DNA from: Tamarix chinensis
Taxonomy: Eukaryota > Streptophyta > Magnoliopsida > Caryophyllales > Tamaricaceae
NCBI GenBank assembly: GCA_030549775.1
Contig: CM060174.1
Coordinates: 19,186,193 to 19,250,192 of the forward strand
DNA: 64,000 bases
Direction: 5' to 3'
Part shown: positions 36,674-46,890 of the stretch, piece by piece
Layout: every line of letters begins with the position of its first letter
How positions within the stretch are numbered: position 1 is the first letter of the stretch
Notes under the pieces: generated by a model
Database searches by the model: none
The model's input: only the letters and a program-made list of their open reading frames with translations
What the model was told of the DNA's origin: nothing
Made by a program: the position numbers and the translations under genes

Positions 36674-37563
36674 TGATGTGTATCTCAACAATTTTTATTC
36701 AGATAATTTTGTTGGTTGTTGTGATATATATTGTACATATAATTATTTATCTTATTCTGTGAATAATTAGGAAAACTTAGGTAATGGAAATGGAGCATGT
36801 TGTTAGCTACTGTGAGTGATTGTTACTGGTTGTTGTTGTTGCTAATATGGAACTGCTGAATAAATTGGTTTTGACTTTTATTAATACCAGTGAAGGAAAT
36901 TGTTGTATTCCCATATGATGCAATCGCCGGCAATCATAGCTAGTGGAATTAAGTAGGCCACATGGTCAGCCACCCGACCCGTAATTGGGTTAGAAGGATT
37001 GCAGACTATGCAACCCTTAATTCTCACAATTAGCTAAATAATCTTGCTGGTGGAAGATTGATTGTTATCTATCACTTAATTTGGGAATAATTGTAATCTT
37101 TGTAATTAGGCTGAATAGTTAAGTCAGCACCAATAATTGTTATGTTGTGAATTGTGATGGGCTATTGGTGTGGGATTTGGTTTGGCTAGACCATTGTCTT
37201 GTATTTGTATGTGTATATGTATACGGTATATATATATAGGGTTACAGAACTTTTGTAGAAAATTTTGACGAATAATACATTTGGCTGAGGCTATTTTCTC
37301 TCGAACTCTCTCTCGAAGCTCTCTCTATCTCTCGACTCTCTCTCTCTCTCTCGCTGTCTCTCGACTCTTCTATTCTTTATTCTCTCTTGCTTGAATCATC
37401 TTCTCTATGATAATCACTCAGTTGCCTTTGATTTCAAGTGTGCTCTGAATTTCTTTGATCTTCCTTCGGTTTAATCCGTAGGCTGATCTATTTCTGAAAT
37501 AGTCGAACACATCGCTCGACTTGTGGTCCGGTGTTTTCTTCGAAACCTAACAAGGTTTCATCA
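36674..37563 (+). repeat. 5' LTR of element C (about 890 bp)
   Basis: The 3' end is fixed by the primer-binding site: TTTCATCA, two bases, then TGGTATCAGAGC. The start at TGATGTGTATCTC is inferred from the point where copy b ends. TATATATATA at 37227-37238 is a likely promoter, followed by a CT-rich stretch at 37298-37372. No second LTR is available for confirmation. Confidence 0.65.
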
Positions 37564-37565
37564 TT

Positions 37566-37577
37566 TGGTATCAGAGC
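37566..37577 (+). other. Primer-binding site of element C
   Basis: TGGTATCAGAGC, the standard plant retrotransposon site complementary to the 3' end of initiator tRNA-Met, two bases after the LTR. Confidence 0.92.
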
Positions 37578-38335
37578 TCAGATAATTGAGTGCTTGTGGT
37601 TTAAAGTTCATTTGTTGTTGCTTTTGTTGATTTCTTTCTAATTCTTGGTTTCGCTGACTCTCGATTTGGTAAGTTGGCCTACTAGGGTTTGTGTCTGATA
37701 AGAATCGAATGATTCTTGTTATGATAATTGTGAATGGCGGGTTTATAATTCCGACGAGATCTTAACAGCCTGAAGGGACGATAGTGATTGCTGGAAAAGC
37801 CAGTTTGAGCTGTTTGGCTTTGATTTTTTCTGTTAGGGTTTGGTCGAAATCTTGATTTCTTTCGATAACTGTTAATAATTTCTACATTCGGTAAACTCTA
37901 TCCTTGTATTTCTCTCATTCAATCTTATATTTTGTGATTATGATTCAGTCATTCAGTATTACTAAATAATGTTACACTAAGATCTCGGCTGAGTGTGTAG
38001 GTATAAACTCAATACCGACGATTTTTATAAGAAAGGGGTAAAGTGCTCCAAGAAGATGGGCCAAATCTTGTTTTGTCAGCTTTAACCGCCAACAATTATT
38101 GGCGTGGTACACTCGTTCCTTTCTGAGAAAACTTATCTATTGTGTTCTATTATTGTTCTATCTTTGAAGTTTGATTATCTTAAACAGCTGATTGTATTGT
38201 GATTATTCTTCTTTATATTGTGATAAGTGATTGCTGCCATTATTAATCTGTTAGATTCGAGTGTGTTGTGATTGTGGATTAATTGGGTGTTCTATATCTA
38301 ATAATAAGTCATTTAGGATAAATACAGAATCCACT

Positions 38336-39480
38336 ATGTCTAATAATGGTCAATCTGTAAATCAATCTGTGTCTATGTCCAATAATGATCTCCTAGAGAC
38401 ACTTAGGACTTTTCATAAACAAATGACTGCTCAATTGGCTACATTATCTACTAATTTAGAACAAAGAATAGAGAACAAGAAATTAGAATTAATAATTTAT
38501 AAAATAATAGGGTAAATGAACAACATGCTGGGGTATTAGGTAGAGCTCCTATGGAGCTTAGAAATAGGATTCCTCCCTTAACTAATTTAGAAGAATTAGA
38601 GGATCAAATATCTAATAGTAGTGATAGACGTCCTAGATGGTTTAATAGGCAGGAAAGGGATTTAGATCCAATTGATAGAAATATAGGTAATATTAAATTT
38701 AACATACCTAGGTTTAATGGAAGAAATGATCCTGATTATTATTTTGAATGGGAAAGGAAGATAGAATTCGTTTTTGAGTGTCATAATTATTCAGATGAAA
38801 AGAAGATTAAGGTAGAAGTAGTTGAGTTTATAGACTATACTTCTTCTTGGTGTTACAACCTTGTGTTAACTAGACATAGGGGTGGAGAACCACCTATTCA
38901 AACTTGGGATGAGTTTAAGACTTTAATGAGGAAGAGATTTGTTCCAAATTATTATTATAGAGAGATATATAAGAAGCTGCATATCTTAAATTAGGGCAAT
39001 AGGATTGTTGATGAATAATTTAAGGAATTAGAAATGTTATTGATTAAAGCAGGGGTTGTTGAAGATGAGGATGCCACTATGGCTAGGTTTTTGAGTGAAT
39101 TGAACTCTAAGATTGCTGATAAGGTAGAATTATATCCATATGGAACCCTAGAAGAGATGGTTAACATAGTACCTAAGATAGAAGGTCAAATAAGGAAAAC
39201 TAGATAGAATAAACCACTGGACTTGGGTTTAGGAACAATGCAAAAAGGAAGTTTAGTGGAAGTAGTTTGGAAATTGGAAGAATAGTGGGAAATTTGATTT
39301 TAAGGGCAAAAGTAATGAAGCTAGAGTTGGAAGCAGAATTGATGAAGGTAAAACTAATGTGGCTAACCCTACTAGTGGTCCAACCAGGGCTAGAGATATA
39401 AAGTGTTTTAAATGTGGAGGACTAGGGCATATAGCTTTTGAATGTCCTAATAGGAGAAATATTCTGATTAGAGAATCTGG
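38336..39480 (+). pseudogene. gag of element C (broken)
   Basis: Likely start ATG 38336 (MSNNGQSVNQ). The frame ends at 38515 after LELIIYK, then coding resumes at 38551-38994 with the Gag core: IPRFNGRNDPDYYFEWERK, MRKRFVPNYYYREIYKKL. It then continues in another frame after a stop at 38992 (NRIVDE..FKELEML). The CCHC zinc knuckle CFKCGGLGHIAFEC is at 39404-39445. A leader of about 770 bp precedes it and contains a small perfect hairpin CGCCAA/TTGGCG at 38087-38104. Confidence 0.8.
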
Positions 39481-40690
39481 GGATATAGATTCCGAATCTG
39501 AAGGTGAAGAATTAGAAATCAACACAGTGATGAGTGATATTAGTGAATCAGAAGAAGAGGTAGAACTTCCAGTGAGTAGAGATCTTTTTGTGGTACGAAG
39601 GGCTTTGAATAGTAATAAATTACCTGACCTAAACGTAGTACAAAGAGAAAATAAATTTCATACCAGATGTTTAATTAATGACAAGTGTTTTAATATGGCA
39701 ATTGATAGTGGAAGTTGTATCAATGCTGCTAGTATTCTATTAGTATCCAAATTAGGGTTACCAACCCCTAAACATCCAAAACCTTATAGGCTTCAGTGGT
39801 TGAATGAATTGGGAGATGTTAAGGTTAGTCGAAAGGTTTTAGTAAATCTAAAGTTAGGAAAATATGAGGACTCTGTTTTATGTGACATAGTACCCATGCA
39901 TGTTGCTATCTTTTGTTGGGAAGATCATGGCAGTATGATAGGAGAGTAACCCATGATGGCTATAAAAATAGGTATACAGTGTATAAGGATGATAGGAAAA
40001 TTATTTTAGCACCTATGACTCCAAAGGAAATCTATGATGATCAAGTCAAAATAAAGTCTGATTATAAAGAGTTAACTAAGCAAAATGTAGATGCTGGAAC
40101 TTGCTCAAATGGGCTTAAGAAATCATCTGGATTTTATACTAAGAAGAGTGAGGTTGAAAGAGCTATTAGTCAAAGTGAAAATGTGTATCTAATGGTGGTA
40201 TAAGGAGTGTTATTAGTGTCATGCAGACTTAATTAAGACTGTACCTAATAATGTTAAGGAATTATTAGAGGGATATATTAAATTGTTTCCTGAAGAAAAT
40301 CCCCATGGATTACCTCTATTAAGGGGCATAGAACATCAAATAGATTTTATACCAGGGGTTGTCATTCCCAATAGACCTACTTATAGGGCTAATCCAGAGG
40401 AAGTAAAGGAGTTAAAGAAGTAGGTTTCTAAGTTATTAAGTAAAGGTTATATTAGGGAATCAATGAGTCCTTGTGTTGTACCAGTTCTTTTAGTTCCAAA
40501 AAAAGGATGGAAGTTGGAGAATGTGTATAGATAGTAAGGTTGTAAATAAAATAACAATTAAATATAGGTATCCTATACCTAGATTAGATGAGATGTTAGA
40601 TATTTTACATGGGGCTGTAGTATTTTCTAAAATAGACTTGAAGAGTGGATATCATCAAATTAGGATGAAACCAAGAGATGAGTGGAAAAC
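39480..40690 (+). pseudogene. pol of element C, first part: protease and start of reverse transcriptase
   Basis: An aspartic protease motif (AIDSGSC) lies at about 39700-39720, in the frame 39359-39949 that also holds the zinc knuckle. A frameshift occurs near 39930; the next frame (39913-40203) has SWQYDRRVTHDGYKNRY, the usual end of the protease region. A stop follows at 40201. Reverse transcriptase starts near 40360 (IPNRPTYRANPEE), has a stop at about 40421 and a frameshift near 40510, and continues in frame 40521-40690 ([16 protein letters not shown]) up to the insertion point. Confidence 0.85.
40686..40690. repeat. Target site duplication of the gag-only element, left copy
   Basis: AAAAC, repeated at 46886-46890. 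Removing the insertion and one copy leaves the reverse transcriptase frame of element C continuous. Confidence 0.93.
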
Positions 40691-41244
40691 TGTAATCCCC
40701 CAAAAATTTCGAAAACCTATATTTTAATAAATAACTTTTATTTAACATAATAGTTTCTTTTTTTAAATTATTTATTTTAATCATTTATGGATTTTAGAGT
40801 ACGTAAATTCGGGTAAGAGTATTTAATAAATTTAAAATAAATATTTTGTTATTTACCATATTATTTTATTTAAATAATTTTCCAAACCAACATTTTACTA
40901 ACCTTATCCTTCTTAAATTAATATATTAGATTATAATGAATTAAATTATTAAATTAAATAATTTATCAAGAATATTACATTTATGATTTTATATATTAAT
41001 TTATTTTATTTTTCCTATTTTCTCATTTCCCTTTTTGCCCCTTTTCCCTCTTTCCTCTTTCTTCCCTTCTTTTTCTTTTTTTTTTTCTTTCTCCCCTCGG
41101 GCCGCCACACCCAGGCCGGCCCTTTCCCCCGCACAGTGGGCCTCGGCCCACCGCCCCCTCTCTTCTTCCCCCCTCTCTCCCGCGTGCTTGACCCGGCCAG
41201 TCTCCCCGTTTCTTTTTTTTTTCTTTTCCCCCTGGACCGACTGG
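40691..41244 (+). repeat. Truncated 5' LTR of the gag-only element
   Basis: Matches 42297-42852 nearly base for base, ends abruptly after CCCCCTGGACCGACTGG, and is followed at once by gag sequence. About 4 kb of LTR, the primer-binding site and the first part of gag are missing. A 17-bp direct repeat (GTACGAGATTTCGATAG at 41248 and 41269) marks the junction. Confidence 0.9.
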
Positions 41245-41245
41245 C

Positions 41246-42138
41246 GTGTACGAGATTTCGATAGTTGGGTACGAGATTTCGATAGGACTTTCGAGGCACT
41301 TAACTGTCCTGAGGAACGAAGGACAAACATCACGGCGTATTTCCTTCGAGGACCAGCCGATACTTGGTGGGAAGATCTTTGAACTCAAGGAGGATGACCG
41401 GCATCATGGGAAGACTTCAAGACCGCCATCCGTACGCGTTTCTACACGGAAAGTCTCAAGAGGGCCAAACTCAAGGAATTTATGGAGCTGACACAAGGAA
41501 ACCTATCAGTTCGAGAGTACTACGCACGATTTACGGAGTTGCTGAGGTTCGCCCCCGGAATAGCAGCTAGCAAGGCAACGAAAATCTTTCAATTCGAGCA
41601 AGGACTCCGATTCCACATCCGAAGTATGATGGGCGCTGACATTTTCCACGACCTGAGTACGCTGTACGAGCGGGCATGTAACGTCGATGCCTTGATCCAA
41701 GAACAAGCCTCCATCCTGGGTAAGAGAAAGAACGAAGAGACTGAGACCGAAGCAAGGAGCCATCGCCCCAATAGCAAAGTGTTACGGGACCATCCTCAAC
41801 TCCGAACTAAAGCTCAGCGTAAGAAGAATCAAAGTACTTCCAAGGCAAAGTCCATCAAGAGATCGGACCGACACTACCACTGCCGACGTTGCAAAAGAGA
41901 TCATCCAGGCAAGGATTGCAGGGGAAAGCTTATTCAGTGCCATGACTGTGGACAACTTGGGCATAGAAGTTTCGAATGCTACAGTGCGCCCCGTGAAAGA
42001 ATCCAGAGGCTAGGGCAAACATTGGATCGACAGAATCAAGCACTTGGAGTAATCCGTTCAGCCTCGTTAACCGAAGAAGATGAGCAAGTATTTGATCATG
42101 GTGTAACCTCTTCCAGTTGTCTGTCGGGTTCCACGTGA
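41246..42138 (+). pseudogene. gag of the nested element, 5'-truncated
   Basis: The longest clean frame is 41482-42138 (218 codons, stop at 42136-42138). Upstream, homologous Gag sequence (PADTWWEDL, the typical Trp-rich Gag core) occurs in another frame at 41246-41382, so a frameshift lies near 41383. The core continues with GNLSVREYYARFTELLRFAP and QFEQGLRFHIRSMM. Near the end are two zinc-finger-like motifs: CRRCKRDHPGKDC (41881-41919, one residue short of the standard spacing) and a standard CCHC knuckle CHDCGQLGHRSFEC (41938-41979). The end is followed directly by the untranslated 3' part. A normal autonomous relative would continue into protease and reverse transcriptase. Confidence 0.85.
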
Positions 42139-42280
42139 TTATTTGTATTATTAGCTATGTGTGTAGTTGTTTTCCTTAGTTAAGTAAGTTTTTCTTTAAG
42201 GGGGTAGTTACCCCAAGTAACTTAGGATCCCTTCATGTAACCCTAGAGCTAAGGCCCAAACTTCGGGGACGAATTTTCTC

Positions 42281-42296
42281 TTTAAGGGGGTAGTGA
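42281..42296 (+). other. Polypurine tract of the gag-only element
   Basis: TTTAAGGGGGTAGTGA abuts the 3' LTR. A near copy (CTTTAAGGGGGTAGTTA) lies about 90 bp upstream at 42195-42211, a possible second tract or duplication. Confidence 0.85.
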
Positions 42297-44249
42297 TGTA
42301 ATCCCCCAAAAATTTTGAAAACCTATATTTTAATAAATAACTTTTATTTAACATAATAGTTGCTTTTTTTAAATTATTTATTTTAATTATTTATGGATTT
42401 TAGAGTACGCAAATTCGGGTAAGAGTATTTAATAAATTTAAAATAAATATTTTGCTATTTACCATATTATTTTATTTAAATAATTTTACAAACCAACATT
42501 TTACTAACCTTATCCTTCTTAAATTAATATATTAGATTATAATGAGTTAAATTATTAAATTAAATAATTTATCAAGAATATTACATTTATGATTTATAAA
42601 TTAATTTATTTTATTTTTCCTATTTTCTCATTTCCCTTTTTGCCCCTTTTCCCTCTTTCCTCTTTCTTCCCTTCTTTTTCTTTTTTTTTTCTTTCTCCCC
42701 TCGGGTCGCCACACCCAGGCCGGCCCTTTCCCCCGCACAGTGGGCCTCGGCCCACCGCCCCCTCTCTTCTTCCCCCCCTCTCCCGCGTGCTTGACCCGGC
42801 CGGTCTCCCCGTTTCTTTTTTTTTTCCTTTTCCCCCTGGACCGACCGGCCAACTTTTTTCCCTCCTTTCCCCCGACCGGCCGCCACAGCCTCCTTTCTTC
42901 TTTCTTCTTCCCCCAGGCGTCGACAGCAGCTGTCGCCCGACCACCTGCGACTGCCGCCGCCTGCCGCCGCACCTACCCCTGCTACTCCCTCTCTCTACCC
43001 CGTCCTCTTCTCCCCTATTTCGAGCCAATCTACCCCTGCACCCTATCCATGCCTGCCATTCTCTCCTCCCCGTCGCCACCCTCTCCCTGCCACCCTACCG
43101 CCTCCCTGCCACCCTATGCACTGCCATCTGCCCCCTTACCCTTCCTCTTCTTTTCATTCCCCCATTCGTCCACCTTCCTGCCCCATTTTCGAGCCATCTT
43201 CCCACCCCCGAGCTCCCTCCTCTCTCCTTCCTTCTTTCCATTTTTTTTTCTGTTTTTCTCTGCCCCGCCGCCGTCCGCCGCTCCGACCGCCACACCCAAC
43301 CCTTGCGCCGACTCCTGCCACCACCCCCTACTACCCTGCACCCCCACGCCGCCCCCTTGAGCCCTACACTTCCTCCCTTCTCCACCCCTTCTTTCTTTTC
43401 TCCCCATTTTCCCCTTATCGCCAGCCATCTTCGCCGCCTTACCGCCGCCGTCTTTGCCGCCTTCAGCCGCCGCGAAACCATCCTTGGCCACCACCAACAC
43501 CCCCTCTTCACTCCTACATCCTTACCTTGCCTCCAAACCTCCCCCAACCACCCTCTTCTCTAGCCCAAAGACCTCTACCCGAACATGGCTCATTTTTCTT
43601 CCTTCACCCCTCTTCGAGCCTTTTCCTCTCCCATTTATGCATGACACTCACGCTGCTCATGCAGGGTGAGGTTTCCCCTTGTGTTGGAAATTTTTTGGAA
43701 AATTTTTGAGGTATAATGATAATTATTTAAAGTGTTTTATTAAATAAATTTCTTTTATAAAGTCTTATCCTTTTTATTTCTTATTTCTAACACAATAGTG
43801 ATGGATGTTATTTTAGGTGTTGAATTGTTAATTATGCTTGGTAAGGTTTGATATTTTGCGGGATTAAGGTAATCGTTAAACCCCACTTAAACACATGATA
43901 AACGTATGTTTACACATTAGGAATTTTTATATGTTATTATGGTTGATACATGGTTGTTAATATAAATTATATGGTTGCTTGTATTCTCTAATAAAAAGGA
44001 AAGTATGCTCTTTTATGTAATATGTGTGGAGATATTTCCTAAGGGAAGAATTTGACTATTAATGAGAGTGTTAATCAATTATCCATGTCATTTTATGTGA
44101 TTGTGACCCCTTTATGCATGAATAATATTGTTGTGAACCCGAGGGGCATTTTTGTAATTTTTCTTAGGTTAGGTTACGGCCTAATATGTGTAGGTGCTAA
44201 TATGTATCATGTCAAATGTAATGGTTGGTGGAGTTGAACATTGTTAAGG

Positions 44250-45390
44250 GAGCACTAATATTGTTATTTCATGTGGAAATGTTAAATTAATAGAAGTGGT
44301 ATAATAATGGGGGTAAAGTGGTAATTTCGAGGGAAAAGGGCAATATGGTAATATTTGGAGGTAGAAGGGAGAAATAGTAATTTTATAAGTAAGTGGTGAA
44401 AATAGTAATTTCATAAGTAAGTGGTAATATGATAAATTTTATAAGTGAATGGCGACACGGTAATTTTGTAAGTGAGGGGTATTATGGTAATTTTGTGAGT
44501 AAAAGGTTAATATGGTAATTTTGGAAAAGAAGGGCAAAATGGTAATTTGGTAATGAAAGATAAAAATGATAATTTTGGATGTAAAAGGGTAAGATAGTAA
44601 TTTGAAAAGAAAAAGGGGTGTTATGGTAATTTTACAAGTAAAAGGGGTATGGTGGTAATTTTCATAAATAAAAGGAGTATTATGGTAATTTATAAGCAAA
44701 AGGGTAATACGGTAAAATTGGATGTAAGGGGTAAAATGGTAATTTCGTAAATAAAAGGATATGAAGAAGGGTATTATGGTAATTTTAATAATGGAGAAGG
44801 GTAACATAGTAATTATGGATATGGATAAGGGATATGGATAAGGGTAAATTAATAAACATGATTATGAAGAAGGATAACTTAATATTGGTAATTATGAAGA
44901 AGGGTAATTTGTGAGTTATAATAATTAAAAAGGGTAAATGGCAATTAAAAATAATTGAGAAGGGTAGGATGGTAATTATGATAAAAGAGAAGGGCAATTC
45001 GGTAAATTATCCAACTAAAGGGACAACTTGGTGACTTAGCCAATTAAAGGATAAAGTGATAATTACTTAACCAACTAAAGGGGCAAATTAGCAATCATGA
45101 TAAGGAAGAGGGGTAAGTGAGTAATTTATCCAACTCAAGGGCAATTTAGTAATTACAACAAAGGAGAAGGGCGATTTGGTAATTTAACCAACCAAATGGG
45201 AAATATGATAAGTGTAGCAATTATGAGGAATGAATGGTGATCTAAAAAGCGTAGGAGGTAACTTGATAACCTAAATCGGATAAGGGGTAATTCAGGAATT
45301 ATGTAACCTAAAGGGTAGCAGGGTAATTTGTTAATGAGGAATGGATGACTTGGCGATTACATAAGTAAGGGGTAAATAAGTGATTTGTAC
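44250..45390 (+). repeat. GGTAATTTT degenerate tandem array in LTR copy c
   Basis: More than 25 degenerate units of about 28-36 bp of the type AAAGGGGTATTATGGTAATTTTGTAAGTA over 1.1 kb. The minus strand at the very end of the window (about 63925-64000, in copy e) shows the start of the equivalent array. Confidence 0.85.
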
Positions 45391-46039
45391 CTAATTTGTT
45401 GTGATTGTGGAACCTGATAATGTGATTTAAATAAGGCTGATTAGCCAAGTAAGAGTATTTGATAATTGGTATGGCCTTGATGATTTCTCTGTGACATCCT
45501 GATAATCCTCTGAATAAGAAACGATTAATGATATCGAAACGATCAAAAGTGAATAAGTATCGGATTATCGTGCTTTTCGTGATCACCCTAATTAAGACAC
45601 TATTACTTAAAGTGAAAGACCTCGAGATCGAGAATGGTGACTCCTTAGGGGTCGCTACCCTAAGGACGTGGTTTAGTCCACGATTATTCTGGTATTTGCT
45701 GGTGTATCTTTGTGCCCCAGTCAGGCCCTATATCTTACTCTTTCTAGCTCTACGGACCTAGTTAGGGGGTATGCATACTTATGGATTAGGTGTCCTTGTC
45801 AGTAGGGTACTGAGTTAGCTTTATGCACCAGTACGACCAGGGTACCCTTGTGTCCTTGGGTTCGTGGTTGAAAGGGTACTGAGTAGCGGATATGCACCGG
45901 TACGACCGGTGTACCTTTGTGTCCCGGGTTATCGATCTCCCGTTCGAGGCAGATAAATATGATTGATGTGATGATTAAAGAAAGGAAAGATACTATATTT
46001 GAAAGTGGAATATTAATGAGTCGGGCCTAGTGATTTATG

Positions 46040-46205
46040 ATATTGAGTACCGGTCCACCGGTTATAATAGTGGCCAGGAGCGTTGTGCCCTGGGTGATGA
46101 TTCTTTATAAATCCCGGTCCACCGGTTATAATAGTGTCCAGGAGCGTTGTGCCCTGGATGATGAGTTTATGTATATTCCGGTCCACCGGCAATAATAGTG
46201 GGGGT
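46040..46205 (+). repeat. TCCACCGG-CTATAATAGTGG repeat block, copy c
   Basis: Three units with GGTCCACCGGTTATAATAGTG at 46050, 46116 and a diverged third near 46179, spaced about 65 bp, separated by CCAGGAGCGTTGTGCCCTGG, which is itself palindromic. Confidence 0.88.
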
Positions 46206-46739
46206 CCCGAGCTCAATAAAACCAGTTATGTATGTGAATAAAATTATGGGCAAGTACTAAACACTTATAGTGGAACAAGGGCTTAAGGCCTAATTGTTTT
46301 GAGTTTGCGTTATGATATGGCTTAAGACCGTAAGTACCGATTGTTCGTAACGATATAATGATATGTTATGTGAATGTTAATTATGTGAATGTTGTATATG
46401 TTTGTAGCTTGTTTCGTGTGTTGCTTTGCGGGCCTGCTTTTAAGTGGGACTTTAAAGGGTTACTCAGTACCGTAGTACTGAAGGGTTCCATTCGTGGGGG
46501 CCCTGCCTATTCAATGGGCAGTGTTCCTTGCAGGTCTTTTCAGGTGCTACTCAAGTGGGCAACGGGGAAGAGAGTAAGGTCTCATCCAGAACTACTAGGG
46601 TTTTTCTCTCTCTCTCTTTGAAATTTCTGGTTTTAAATGTATATGTGGATACTGTAACCATGTAAACGTTTGATATGCTACTCTGATTTAAGTATGTTGA
46701 AATTCTTGCGAATCGTATTTCATTTTCCTTTAGCCTTAG

Positions 46740-46785
46740 CACTTAGTACTGGAACGGTATGAGTGAACCGGTCTGGTACTGAGTG
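46740..46785 (+). other. Conserved stem-loop near the LTR 3' end, copy c
   Basis: CACTTAGTACTGGAACGGT, an 8-base loop, then ACCGGTCTGGTACTGAGTG; 15 of 19 positions pair. Equivalent stems lie at 9673-9719, 35094-35139 (minus), 54873-54918 and 62210-62255 (minus), with a decayed one at about 24619-24664. See the finding for a discussion. Confidence 0.75.
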
Positions 46786-46885
46786 CGGCGGTAATACTCC
46801 CAAAATTTACGGTTTATTAATTTGTTTCCGCTAGTTTCCTTTTAATTAACGAAATTTTTCAGTAGTGAATTTTGGGGGTGTTACA

Positions 46886-46890
46886 AAAAC
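46886..46890. repeat. Target site duplication of the gag-only element, right copy
   Basis: AAAAC, identical to 40686-40690. Confidence 0.93.

Larger units (their letters stand above)
40691..46885 (+). mobile_element. Gag-only LTR retrotransposon (TR-GAG-like) nested in element C
   Basis: A 6195-bp insertion with a 5-bp duplication. It begins TGTAATCCCCCAAAAATT and ends AATTTTGGGGGTGTTACA. It holds a truncated 5' LTR (40691-41244), a gag frame, a polypurine tract (42281-42296) and a very long 3' LTR (42297-46885, 4589 bp). There is no pol between gag and the tract. The two LTRs differ at only about a dozen positions in their common 555 bp by eye, so it is a young insertion relative to its surroundings. 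Non-autonomous plant elements with gag only are known as TR-GAG; the Gag type and the 3' sequence style (CTTCGGGGACGAATTTT..TTTAAGGGGGTAGTGA) suggest a Del/Tekay relative. Confidence 0.9.
42297..46885 (+). repeat. Full 3' LTR of the gag-only element, family-1 copy c (4589 bp)
   Basis: An exceptionally long LTR. Order of content: AT-rich 5' part; pyrimidine/CCG-rich stretch 42620-43620 (no real gene although frames stay open); unique AT-rich part; GGTAATTTT array 44250-45390; a segment with repeated GGGTACTGAG..GCACCGGTACGACC..GGTGTACC phrases 45770-45930; TCCACCGG blocks 46040-46205; stem-loop 46740-46785; terminus GGGGGTGTTACA. Copy e on the minus strand (62110 onward) has the same order, making c and e one subfamily; a, b and d form a second subfamily with TTA microsatellites instead of the GGTAATTTT array. 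Confidence 0.88.

Noticed and set aside
42589..43563. 324-codon frame as a protein-coding gene (and the overlapping frames on both strands)
   Set aside because: Low-complexity Pro/Ser/Phe-rich, stop-free on several frames and both strands because of pyrimidine-rich composition, and located inside an LTR.
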